Assembly (NCBI GenBank): GCA_015661715.1
Contig: DQVN01000091.1
Span: forward strand, 1 to 6,138
Source: Sulfurivirga caldicuralii
GTDB lineage: Bacteria > Pseudomonadota > Gammaproteobacteria > Thiomicrospirales > Thiomicrospiraceae
Direction: 5' to 3'
DNA: 6,138 nt
This document shows, piece after piece, positions 1-5,732 of this stretch. Each line of letters begins with the position of its first letter. Positions within the stretch are counted from its first letter, which is position 1. The position numbers and the translations under genes are program-made. The notes under the pieces are model-generated. The model had not been told where the DNA came from, made no database searches, and saw only the letters and a program-made list of their open reading frames with translations.

Positions 1-227
1 ATGTGCTGCCGCTGATCATGGGGGCCAGTATGTGGGTGCAGATGAAGTTGAACCCCACCACCATGATGGATGAGACGCAGCAGAAGGTCATGCAGTTGAT
101 GCCTATTATCTTTACCATCTTTTTCCTGTGGTTCCCATCAGGGCTGGTGCTCTACTGGGTGGTGAACAATATTCTCTCCATTGCCCAGCAGTGGTATATC
201 ACCCGCAAGATCGAACAGGAAGGCTAG
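1..227 (+). CDS. yidC: YidC membrane protein insertase, C-terminal fragment (5' end outside window)
   Basis: This is the last 75 or so codons of the YidC/Oxa1/Alb3 insertase, which inserts and folds inner-membrane proteins alone or with SecYEG. The reading frame uses base 3 as first codon position, so bases 1-2 end a split codon. The fragment matches the end of the conserved core: a hydrophobic helix starting [10 protein letters not shown], the conserved LNPTTMMD turn, then [20 protein letters not shown], which is the diagnostic final transmembrane region, followed by [12 protein letters not shown]. It ends with a short polar tail (RKIEQEG) that lacks the longer basic extension of E. coli YidC. 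The stop is TAG at 225-227. Family knowledge places yidC after rnpA and yidD and just before mnmE; here the sdh operon comes next instead. Assignment is very secure, and only the missing N-terminal part is unknown. Confidence 0.96.
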   Translation, partial: VLPLIMGASMWVQMKLNPTTMMDETQQKVMQLMPIIFTIFFLWFPSGLVLYWVVNNILSIAQQWYITRKIEQEG

Positions 228-230
228 TTT

Positions 231-296
231 CCTCTATCCTCAACAACCTAGAGCGTGATACGCTATTGGCTTGCAGGTTGGGAGAGGCGTTAGAGG
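231..296 (+). promoter_or_regulatory. Extended imperfect hairpin in yidC-sdhC spacer, covering the sdhC ribosome binding site
   Basis: Four nested helices can be read directly: 231-236 CCTCTA with 291-296 TAGAGG (6 bp), 238-241 CCTC with 284-287 GAGG (4 bp), 244-249 CAACCT with 275-280 AGGTTG (6 bp), and 252-256 AGCGT with 260-264 ACGCT (5 bp, GAT loop). Together they use nearly the whole spacer. The outer helix includes GAGG at 293-296, the likely sdhC Shine-Dalgarno four bases before ATG 301, so folding would hide the initiation site. No T-run follows, so it does not look like an intrinsic terminator. Pairing is seen in the sequence; a role in regulating sdhC translation or in separating yidC from sdh mRNA is inference. 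Confidence 0.5.
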
Positions 297-300
297 GGTA

Positions 301-702
301 ATGGCAAAAAAACGCTTGATGGCAGAACCTGTCTCACCGGAAACCCCCCGCCCAGTGTGGCGGGAGTGGTATCAATTCCATTTTCCATTAAATGCCTGGT
401 TGTCCATTGCCCATCGTATCTGCGGGCTGATCAGCGTGATCTTTTTGCTCTCAGGGTTGGTGATCCTGAATGTCTGGATCTTATCACCGTTGCATTTTGC
501 TGAAATTGTCGGATTCTGGCAGGGTATTTGGGGACGGCTGTGGTTGTGGTTGGGTCTGTCAGCGTTGCTTTATCACTGGTTGGCGGGGCTGCGTCATCTA
601 TTGATGGAGCATGAGATCGGGCTGGAGTTTTTACATCCATCACTTTTGCTCAAGCTCTATGGGATTGCATGGCTACTGTTGAGCTGGGAGGTATGGCGAT
701 GA
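301..702 (+). CDS. sdhC: Succinate dehydrogenase cytochrome b556 subunit SdhC
   Basis: SdhC is a 133-residue inner-membrane anchor of complex II; with SdhD it binds heme b and ubiquinone (E. coli SdhC has 129 residues). A long polar N-terminus is followed by three membrane segments at about residues 36-60, 77-100 and 112-132. The signature SIAHRICG (35-42) corresponds to E. coli SILHRVSG and supplies Ser35 and Arg39, equivalents of quinone-site Ser27 and Arg31. His92 in LLYHWLAGLRHL corresponds to E. coli His84, the axial heme ligand. ATG 301 is chosen because GAGG at 293-296 lies four bases upstream; an in-frame TTG at 271 lacks a ribosome binding site and would add ten residues. ATG 319 has no Shine-Dalgarno. 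The gene begins the sdh operon, and its stop overlaps the sdhD start (ATGA at 699-702). Assignment is firm; the exact start is slightly less so because the region is structured. Confidence 0.95.
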   Translation: MAKKRLMAEPVSPETPRPVWREWYQFHFPLNAWLSIAHRICGLISVIFLLSGLVILNVWILSPLHFAEIVGFWQGIWGRLWLWLGLSALLYHWLAGLRHLLMEHEIGLEFLHPSLLLKLYGIAWLLLSWEVWR

Positions 703-1052
703 GGGTTTCAGGCCTGAAAGCATACCGCTGGCAGCGCTGGAGCGCCTGGGCGCTGGCAGTGTATTTTCCCACCGCTGTGGCCTATCTGGCCATACAGCCA
801 GTCGACAGTTATGAGCGGTTTGTGCAGATGCTCAGCGCGCCTTGGTTTTTGATACCCACCCTGTTGGTTCTGGCGTTGTTACTGGTGCACATGTGGGTGG
901 GCGTACGCGATGTATTGATGGATTATCTGCCCGCTTTGGGATATGGACGCTGGCTGTATGCCGCGTTGAGTGTTTGGGCGGTTGTGCTTGGTCTGGTGGC
1001 GGCGGATTTGCTCTATTTGCTGGCATCTTTATTGTCCATTGCCCGGTTGTAA
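699..1052 (+). CDS. sdhD: Succinate dehydrogenase hydrophobic membrane anchor SdhD
   Basis: SdhD is a 117-residue second anchor of complex II (E. coli 115). It has three membrane segments at about residues 14-34, 49-70 and 84-113. His64 in LLLVHMWVGVRDVL matches E. coli His71, the second axial heme b ligand. Asp75-Tyr76 keep the same spacing as Asp82-Tyr83, with Tyr83 being the ubiquinone-binding tyrosine. The start at ATG 699 is preferred over upstream in-frame ATGs at 669 and 693: GGGAGG at 686-691 stands seven bases before 699 but abuts 693, and 699 gives the four-base ATGA overlap with sdhC typical of translational coupling. The deduced length also fits the family. Sequence identity between SdhD proteins is usually low, so position between sdhC and sdhA and the His/Asp-Tyr spacing carry the assignment. 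Confidence 0.95.
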   Translation: MRVSGLKAYRWQRWSAWALAVYFPTAVAYLAIQPVDSYERFVQMLSAPWFLIPTLLVLALLLVHMWVGVRDVLMDYLPALGYGRWLYAALSVWAVVLGLVAADLLYLLASLLSIARL

Positions 1053-1055
1053 CCG

Positions 1056-2840
1056 ATGGAATTTGAAACCTACCACTTTGATGCGGTGATTGTGGGCTCT
1101 GGCGGTGCAGGGCTACGGGCCGCTTTGATGTTGTCAGAGAAAGGAATTAGAACGGCGGTGGTATCCAAGGTTTTTCCCACCCGTTCCCATACTGTGGCAG
1201 CGCAAGGCGGTATCAATGCGGCATTGGGGAATATCTTGCCGGACAACTGGCTGTGGCACATGTACGACACCATCAAGGGCAGTGATTATCTGGGTGATCA
1301 GGATGCCATCGAGTATATGTGTCGTGAGGCGCCTGATGTGGTGCGAGAGCTGGAACATTTTGGCGTGCCTTTTTCCCGCACCGAATCGGGCAAAATCTAT
1401 CAGCGCCCTTTTGGTGGACAGAGTTTGAATTTCGGTCAGCGGCAGGCGGCGCGAACCTGTGCCGCCGCTGATCGTACCGGTCACGCCATTTTACACAGTC
1501 TGTATCAGCAGAATTTGCGCGCCCAGACCACCTTCTTTGTGGAACATCAGGCCATCGATCTGATTCGGGATGAGCGTGGCGATATAGCTGCGCTCATGGT
1601 GTTGGATATTGCCACGGGGGAATATAAGGTTTTGCGCAGTCGGGCCATTATGCTGGCCACCGGCGGGGCGGCGCAGCTTTTTCGCACCAATACCAATGCC
1701 CGGATCAATACGGGAGATGGGCTGGCGATGATCTTGAGAGCGGGGCTGGCGCTACAGGACATGGAGTTCTGGCAGTTTCATCCAACCGGCCTCAGCGGTA
1801 AGGGTATTCTGATTTCTGAAGCAGCGCGGGGGGAAGGTGGGGTTTTGCGTAATGCCGCTGGTGAGGCGTTCATGAAACACTATGCCCCCCATGCGCGGGA
1901 GCTGGCTTCACGGGATGTGGTTGCCCGGGCCATAGCCATTGAAGTGCAGGAGGGCCGGGGTTGTGGCGTCAATCAGGATCATGTCTGGCTTGATCTCACC
2001 CATCTGGACAGTGCGCTGATCAAACAGCGATTGCCGGCGATTCGGGAGATTGCGTTGACATTTGCCGGGATCGATATCTGTCAGGAACCGATTCCCGTCT
2101 ATCCCACCGCCCATTACATGATGGGCGGAATTCCGACCAATATCCACGGCCAGGTTAAGACTTTGAATGATCAGGGTGAGGTGGAAGTATTGCCCAATCT
2201 GTTTGCTGTGGGTGAATGTGCCTGTGTGTCCGTGCATGGCGCTAATCGGTTGGGGGGAAATTCGCTGCTGGATATAGTGGTATTCGGTCGGGCTGCGGCG
2301 CGCCAGCTTATTGAGCAGTTGTCGCATCAACCGCTGGACTATTTTGATGCGCCTTTGGATCTGCAACCTGTTGAGCGTCGAATACAGCGTTGGCAAGCAT
2401 GCGATGCTTCTTCATCCGATGGGACACCCGCGTCATTGCGTCAGCGCCTGCAGACGATTATGGAGACCGGCTGCGGTGTTTTCCGTACAGAGGATACATT
2501 GAACAAATGTATTGACGATCTGACGGAATTCTCGGCTCAGGTTGACAAATTGATGCTTCAGGATCGCAGCGAAGTTTTCAATCTGGAACGGTTGGAAGCT
2601 TTTGAGTTGGAAAATCTGCTGGCTTTGGCCTGGGCCACGGTGCACAGCGCGCGTTCACGCCAGGAAAGTCGCGGTGCCCACTATCGTCTGGATTATTCCA
2701 GTCGGGATGATGACAATTGGCTGAAACATACCTTGTATTTTCAGTCACAGCCGGTCAATACGCCCCGATTGGCCTATGTACCCGTCACATTGCAGCCGTT
2801 GACCGTGCCGTCTTTCCCACCCAAGAAGCGAGTGTATTGA
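1056..2840 (+). CDS. sdhA: Succinate dehydrogenase flavoprotein subunit SdhA
   Basis: SdhA oxidises succinate to fumarate on the cytoplasmic face of complex II (594 residues; E. coli 588). The N-terminal FAD fold shows VIVGSGGAGLRAA at 11-23. His45 in RSHTVAAQGG is the covalent FAD attachment site. Active-site equivalents of E. coli are present: His242 (FHPTG), Glu255, catalytic Arg286 (SRDVVAR), His353 (AHYMMGG) and Arg398 (HGANRLGGNS). The C-terminal domain ends with ESRGAH, RDDDNWLKHTL and FPPKKRVY, all family hallmarks. Substrate-contact Thr254 of E. coli is Ser here and the next-but-one Gly is Ala (SEA instead of TEG), a mild change. The gene starts three bases after the sdhD stop and has no visible Shine-Dalgarno, so its translation probably depends on coupling with sdhD. 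L-aspartate oxidase (NadB) was considered but excluded by the adjacent sdhB, the covalent-FAD His and the C-terminal motifs. Confidence 0.98.
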   Translation: MEFETYHFDAVIVGSGGAGLRAALMLSEKGIRTAVVSKVFPTRSHTVAAQGGINAALGNILPDNWLWHMYDTIKGSDYLGDQDAIEYMCREAPDVVRELEHFGVPFSRTESGKIYQRPFGGQSLNFGQRQAARTCAAADRTGHAILHSLYQQNLRAQTTFFVEHQAIDLIRDERGDIAALMVLDIATGEYKVLRSRAIMLATGGAAQLFRTNTNARINTGDGLAMILRAGLALQDMEFWQFHPTGLSGKGILISEAARGEGGVLRNAAGEAFMKHYAPHARELASRDVVARAIAIEVQEGRGCGVNQDHVWLDLTHLDSALIKQRLPAIREIALTFAGIDICQEPIPVYPTAHYMMGGIPTNIHGQVKTLNDQGEVEVLPNLFAVGECACVSVHGANRLGGNSLLDIVVFGRAAARQLIEQLSHQPLDYFDAPLDLQPVERRIQRWQACDASSSDGTPASLRQRLQTIMETGCGVFRTEDTLNKCIDDLTEFSAQVDKLMLQDRSEVFNLERLEAFELENLLALAWATVHSARSRQESRGAHYRLDYSSRDDDNWLKHTLYFQSQPVNTPRLAYVPVTLQPLTVPSFPPKKRVY

Positions 2841-2841
2841 G

Positions 2842-3567
2842 ATGTTGACGTTGAGGTTTTCCATTCAACGTTATTTGCCTGAACAGGATAGGATCCCGCG
2901 CATGCAACTCTATGAGCTGGCGCTGGCGCAAATGCCCAGGGATTGGATGTTGCTGGATGCTCTGGAGCATTTGCGTCAACAGGATCCAACGCTGGCTTTC
3001 CGCAGTTCTTGCAAAGAGGGTGTCTGTGGTTCGGACGGCATGAATGTCAATGGTAAAAATCGTTTGAGCTGTATCACCCGTTTGAGCACAGTGTGGGACG
3101 AGGTGAAGGACAAAGACGGGATCATTAAAATTCATCCGTTGCCGGGGTTGCCGATTATTCGTGATCTGGTGGTGGATATGAACCAGTTTTTTCAACATTA
3201 TGCCGCAGTGCAGCCTTGGTTGATCCCGCCTGCTGGAGATAGGGATCATGAGCTGTTGCAAACGCCGACGCAACGGGCCGAGCTTGAAGGGTTGTATGAA
3301 TGTATCCTGTGCGCCTGTTGTACCACCAGTTGTCCCGCCTTCTGGTGGAATCCCGATAAATTCCATGGTCCTGCGGCGTTGCTGGCAGCGCAACGTTTTG
3401 TGAGCGATAGTCGGGATCAACACACTCAAACCCGTCTGCAGGCGCTGGATGACGCTTACGGCACATTTCGTTGTCGCAATATTCAAAACTGTACCGCCAA
3501 TTGTCCCAAAGGGTTGGATCCCAGTGGTGCAATCCGGGCATTGAAAAGAAAGATGTTGACAGAATGA
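2842..3567 (+). CDS. sdhB: Succinate dehydrogenase iron-sulfur subunit SdhB
   Basis: SdhB passes electrons from FAD to ubiquinone (241 residues; E. coli 238). The N-terminal ferredoxin domain carries [2Fe-2S] ligands Cys57, Cys62, Asp65 and Cys77; the Asp ligand (CGSDG) is the E. coli-type variant. In the C-terminal domain, Cys154, Cys157, Cys160 and Cys221 fit the [4Fe-4S] cluster, and Cys164, Cys211 and Cys217 fit the [3Fe-4S] cluster, each five positions beyond E. coli. The quinone-site CPAFWWNPDKF block is intact. One notable difference: the residue after Cys211 is Arg212, where E. coli and most SdhB have His (His207), next to the [3Fe-4S] cluster and quinone site. ATG 2842 follows the sdhA stop by one base with no strong Shine-Dalgarno, consistent with coupling. 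Fumarate reductase FrdB is less likely because the anchors are SdhC/SdhD and the 2Fe-2S motif is SdhB-like. Confidence 0.98.
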   Translation: MLTLRFSIQRYLPEQDRIPRMQLYELALAQMPRDWMLLDALEHLRQQDPTLAFRSSCKEGVCGSDGMNVNGKNRLSCITRLSTVWDEVKDKDGIIKIHPLPGLPIIRDLVVDMNQFFQHYAAVQPWLIPPAGDRDHELLQTPTQRAELEGLYECILCACCTTSCPAFWWNPDKFHGPAALLAAQRFVSDSRDQHTQTRLQALDDAYGTFRCRNIQNCTANCPKGLDPSGAIRALKRKMLTE

Positions 3568-3812
3568 GTTCACCGCCTAAACATCTCTGCCTGGCGTGTC
3601 GTCGGGGAATGGCGGAAACAGAACAGTTACTGCAGGTGGGTCTTGCTGAATATGATCGTCTCTCAGTGGATGAGCAAGGGCAGTTTGCCCAGTTGGTGAA
3701 ACAGGACGATGCCACCTTGCTGGTCTGGTTGATGCACCCGCATAAGGCACCCGAATCACTACGCCCGCTTATCGGTAAGATCCGCCGTCATGCGCGGTCA
3801 CATAAGGAGTAG
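3564..3812 (+). CDS. sdhE: FAD assembly factor SdhE (YgfY/Sdh5 family)
   Basis: SdhE is a small cytoplasmic protein that helps attach FAD covalently to SdhA (82 residues; E. coli 88). The defining RGxxE motif is seen at residues 14-18 in CRRGMAETE; the usual ELD that continues this motif is ETE here, but the essential Gly and Glu remain. A second family block, [10 protein letters not shown] at 49-58, corresponds to E. coli DDPDLFNWLM. The ATG overlaps the sdhB stop as ATGA (3564-3567). In-frame ATGs further upstream lie inside sdhB and would give an N-terminus foreign to the family. In enterobacteria sdhE lies away from sdhCDAB beside ygfX, whereas here it is the fifth gene of the operon, so the factor is made with its client. 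No YgfX-like gene is present. Assignment rests on the motif, length and position. Confidence 0.93.
   Translation: MSSPPKHLCLACRRGMAETEQLLQVGLAEYDRLSVDEQGQFAQLVKQDDATLLVWLMHPHKAPESLRPLIGKIRRHARSHKE
3804..3809 (+). promoter_or_regulatory. mnmE Shine-Dalgarno inside the end of sdhE
   Basis: AAGGAG forms the last two sense codons of sdhE (Lys-Glu) and lies five bases before the mnmE ATG at 3815. It decides the mnmE start and shows that sdhE and mnmE are read from one transcript. Confidence 0.8.
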
Positions 3813-3814
3813 CG

Positions 3815-5170
3815 ATGATCCATGATCATGACACCATTGCCGCTATCGCCACCCCGCCTGGGCGAGGCGGGATCGGTATTGTGCGGGTATCGGGCCCTGA
3901 AGTGCGAGCGATTGCTCAGGCGGTGACCGGTCAGACACTGCGCCCCCGTTACGCCCATTATGGGCCCTTCTATGGTGAAGGGGGCGAGGTGTTGGATGAG
4001 GGAATCGCGCTGTTTTTCGCCGGGCCGCACTCCTTCACCGGTGAGGATGTGTTGGAGCTGCAGGCCCATGGAGGGCCGGTGGTATTGGACTGGCTGCTGC
4101 AGCGGGTGATTCGCTTGGGCGCGCGTCTGGCACAGCCGGGCGAATTCTCCCGCCGCGCCTTTCTCAACGACAAGCTGGATTTGACTCAGGCGGAAGCCAT
4201 TGCCGATCTGATCAATGCCAGCACAGAACAGGCGGCACGCAGCGCGCTCAAAAGTCTGCAGGGGGCATTTGCCAGCGCGGTGGATACGCTGGTGGAGGGG
4301 TTAATCCATCTGCGCATGTATGTGGAGGCGGCCATCGATTTTCCTGAGGAGGAAATCGATTTCCTCTCCGATGGGAAGGTGGCGGGTGAGCTGGCGCAGC
4401 TGATTGATCAGTTGCGTCGGCTGTTGGCTCAGGCGCAACAAGGGGCGCTGCTTAACGAGGGTATGACGGTGGTGATTCTGGGGCGGCCCAATGCGGGTAA
4501 ATCCAGTTTGCTCAACGCGCTCTCCGGGCGGCAGAGTGCGATCGTTACCGCGATTGCCGGCACCACACGGGATGCCATTCGCGAGGCCATTCAGATCGAT
4601 GGCATGCCACTGCATATTGTGGATACCGCTGGATTGCGGGAGACGGAAGATGCGGTGGAGCGCATTGGCATTGAGCGTGCCTGGGCGGCCATGGAGCAGG
4701 CGGATCGGGTGTTGGTGGTGGTGCCGGCCGATGAAGACATCGCCCCGGAAGATCAGGCGATCTTAGCGCGTCTGCCTAAGGATCTGCCTGTCACCATTAT
4801 TCGCAATAAGATCGATCTGATCGATGTGCCACCCCATGTGGATACCGACGAGATGGGGCGGGTGGTGATCTGGCTGTCTGCCAAACAAGGGTTGGGGCTG
4901 GCGCTGTTGCGTGCGCATCTGAAACAGGCCATGGGCTATGAACAGACGACAGAAGGGGTCTTTATGGCACGGCGGCGGCATGTTGAAGCGCTTAAGCAGG
5001 CTTTGCAGCATCTGGAGACGGGTCAGGAAAACCTGCAACAGCACGCTGCCGGCGAGCTGCTGGCGGAAGACCTGCGTCAGGCGCAACAGGCGTTGGAAGA
5101 GATTACCGGTCGCTTTACCTCCGATGACCTGTTGGGAGAAATCTTTTCCAGTTTCTGTATTGGTAAGTGA
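3815..5170 (+). CDS. mnmE: tRNA uridine-5-carboxymethylaminomethyl modification GTPase MnmE (TrmE)
   Basis: MnmE is a K+-stimulated GTPase that works with MnmG to add the carboxymethylaminomethyl group at U34 of certain tRNAs, using a tetrahydrofolate one-carbon unit (451 residues; E. coli 454). The N-terminal folate-binding domain (about 1-120) begins [20 protein letters not shown] helical domain flanks the inserted G domain (about 215-375), which shows G1 GRPNAGKS (223-230, including K+-coordinating Asn226), G2 GTTRD (249-253), G3 DTAG (270-273), catalytic Glu282, G4 NKID (331-334) and SAK (355-357). The C-terminus has the CIGK motif with Cys448. ATG 3815 has a good Shine-Dalgarno overlapping the end of sdhE. 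The usual neighbour yidC is one operon away upstream, and mnmG is not in this window downstream. I see no clear intrinsic terminator immediately after the stop. Confidence 0.98.
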   Translation: MIHDHDTIAAIATPPGRGGIGIVRVSGPEVRAIAQAVTGQTLRPRYAHYGPFYGEGGEVLDEGIALFFAGPHSFTGEDVLELQAHGGPVVLDWLLQRVIRLGARLAQPGEFSRRAFLNDKLDLTQAEAIADLINASTEQAARSALKSLQGAFASAVDTLVEGLIHLRMYVEAAIDFPEEEIDFLSDGKVAGELAQLIDQLRRLLAQAQQGALLNEGMTVVILGRPNAGKSSLLNALSGRQSAIVTAIAGTTRDAIREAIQIDGMPLHIVDTAGLRETEDAVERIGIERAWAAMEQADRVLVVVPADEDIAPEDQAILARLPKDLPVTIIRNKIDLIDVPPHVDTDEMGRVVIWLSAKQGLGLALLRAHLKQAMGYEQTTEGVFMARRRHVEALKQALQHLETGQENLQQHAAGELLAEDLRQAQQALEEITGRFTSDDLLGEIFSSFCIGK

Positions 5171-5196
5171 TCCTTGCTCTGGTTCCGGCTATTTTG

Positions 5197-5222
5197 ACAA
5201 GCATTTTTCTATAAAAATTTGT
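5197..5222. repeat. A+T-rich inverted repeat after mnmE
   Basis: ACAA (5197-5200) pairs with TTGT (5219-5222), and ATTTTT (5203-5208) pairs with AAAAAT (5213-5218) around a CTAT loop, with a two-base GC bulge on the left arm. The stem is almost wholly A-T pairs and would be weak in RNA. No poly-T tail follows, so a terminator for mnmE is doubtful. Function is unknown. Confidence 0.3.
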
Positions 5223-5270
5223 TATGTACTCATACTCTTATCCGTATAAAAAGATGGCGGTAAACTGTTT

Positions 5271-5295
5271 AATTTATAATTTTTATATATAAATT
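5271..5295. repeat. A+T-only palindrome, 8-bp arms
   Basis: AATTTATA at 5271-5278 is the exact reverse complement of TATAAATT at 5288-5295, separated by nine A/T bases. The whole element contains no G or C. It includes a consensus TATAAT (5275-5280), but no matching -35 hexamer is found 16-18 bases upstream. It could be a flexible or protein-binding site, or chance in A+T-rich DNA. Confidence 0.3.
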
Positions 5296-5407
5296 CTTGT
5301 TTTTTATCTATTAAAAGCATGATCCGCTCACCTTTCCTTTTATTTATGATCCTACAACCTCTATTTATTTCTTGAACAAAAGTTATATCATCATAAAAAA
5401 ACCCCAA

Positions 5408-5437
5408 TTTCCATCTATAAATCACCTTGATTATTAT
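5408..5437 (+). promoter_or_regulatory. Weak candidate sigma70-type promoter for the Flp pilin gene
   Basis: TATTAT at 5432-5437 matches five of six -10 consensus bases; TTTCCA at 5408-5413 matches four of six -35 bases; the spacer is 18 bases. Transcription would begin near 5444, placing the 5446-5472 hairpin at the very 5' end of the message and leaving a leader of about 70 bases. In A+T-rich DNA such matches occur by chance, so confidence is low. Confidence 0.2.
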
Positions 5438-5445
5438 ATCTGGCA

Positions 5446-5477
5446 CAGCTTCCTTAAGCGATTAAGGTGCTGTTTTT
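5446..5477 (+). terminator. Terminator-like hairpin with GCGA tetraloop upstream of the pilin gene
   Basis: CCTTAA (5452-5457) and TTAAGG (5462-5467) form a perfect 6-bp stem closed by GCGA, a GNRA-class tetraloop. CAGC (5446-5449) and GCTG (5469-5472) extend it by 4 bp beyond a small TT/T internal loop. TTTTT follows at 5473-5477. This layout fits an intrinsic terminator for transcripts arriving from mnmE. The upper stem contains only two G-C pairs, so its strength is uncertain. It ends about 25 bases before the pilin ribosome binding site, so it could instead be a 5' leader structure of the pilin mRNA. Confidence 0.5.
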
Positions 5478-5500
5478 GTAATAAGATTTTCTACTTTTGC

Positions 5501-5507
5501 AGGAGGA
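5501..5507 (+). promoter_or_regulatory. Strong Shine-Dalgarno of the Flp pilin gene
   Basis: AGGAGGA lies seven bases before ATG 5515, a near-perfect ribosome binding site. It selects ATG 5515 over an in-frame TTG at 5497, which lies upstream of it. It is the best ribosome binding site in the window, fitting a highly made structural pilin. Confidence 0.85.
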
Positions 5508-5514
5508 CAGGCTT

Positions 5515-5715
5515 ATGATTCATTCCCACAAAAGATCGCTTAAAAAGCAACGCGGTGCATCTATTATCGAGTACGCTCTGATTGTGGCTGCTGTGGTAGC
5601 CATTGGTGTCTATGCTTTTGGTACAGACGGAGAATCAGGCGCGATTGGCAGTGCGGTCAAGCAAAAATTGGACGATACGGCGAGTCAGCTGGAAGGAAAC
5701 CAAGGAAGCCAGTAA
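5515..5715 (+). CDS. Flp-type (Tad, type IVb-like) prepilin
   Basis: This 66-residue protein is the likely major pilin of a Tad/Flp pilus, used for surface attachment. A basic 14-residue leader (K6, R7, K10, K11, R13) ends in Gly14. Cleavage by a prepilin peptidase would leave a 52-residue mature pilin starting ASIIEYALIVAA. Glu5 and Tyr6 of the mature form (Glu19, Tyr20 of the precursor) are the hallmark Flp pair, and residues 16-36 form the single hydrophobic helix. The short polar C-terminus (about 37-66) is rich in Gly, Asp and Gln, and has no Cys. ATG 5515 has a near-ideal ribosome binding site. An intrinsic terminator follows 17 bases after the stop, and a TadE-like gene comes next, supporting a tad locus that continues past the window. 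No peptidase, ATPase or secretin is visible here. It does not resemble a type IVa pilin, being much shorter. Confidence 0.85.
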   Translation: MIHSHKRSLKKQRGASIIEYALIVAAVVAIGVYAFGTDGESGAIGSAVKQKLDDTASQLEGNQGSQ

Positions 5716-5732
5716 AGCTTGTAGTCAGATTT

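Larger units (their letters stand above)
5171..5514. other. A+T-rich intergenic region between mnmE and the Flp pilin gene
   Basis: This 344-base gap is about 30% G+C by hand count, clearly poorer in G+C than the genes on either side. No gene can be assigned with confidence. A 74-codon GTG-initiated frame runs on the - strand from 5446 to 5222, rich in Lys, Ile, Asn and Tyr as the base composition would dictate, and with no motif I recognise. It begins inside a terminator-like hairpin, so I do not call it. I see no tRNA, no insertion-sequence ends and no cluster of DnaA boxes. A TTGACA hexamer at 5194-5199 and a TATAAT at 5275-5280 exist but do not have correctly spaced partners. A weak pair for the pilin gene is TTTCCA (5408-5413) and TATTAT (5432-5437) with an 18-base spacer. 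Confidence 0.7.

Noticed and set aside
271..300. Upstream TTG start for sdhC adding ten residues
   Set aside because: It has no ribosome binding site, and the added residues fall in the hairpin arm; ATG 301 with GAGG four bases upstream fits the family length better.
1908..2396. 162-codon open frame on the - strand opposite sdhA
   Set aside because: The + strand carries conserved SdhA active-site motifs throughout; the - strand frame follows from G+C-biased codon structure.
2785..3573. 262-codon open frame on the - strand opposite sdhB
   Set aside because: It is an antisense shadow: the + strand encodes SdhB with every Fe-S ligand at family spacing, while the - strand product resembles no family I recognise.
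5194..5215. TTGACA followed by TATAAA as a promoter
   Set aside because: The spacer is only 10 bases, far below the 16-18 needed, and no good -10 lies at correct distance.
5441..5456. Possible sigma54 -24 element (CTGGCAC) upstream of the pilin gene
   Set aside because: The -24 part matches, but the -12 position holds CCTTAA where TTGC is needed, and the nearest TTCC is at the wrong spacing.
5171..5514. A+T-rich gap as replication origin, given the yidC-mnmE neighbourhood
   Set aside because: Only a partial DnaA box (TTATCCGTA, 5238-5246, two mismatches) is seen; there is no cluster of boxes and no dnaA, dnaN or mnmG in the window.
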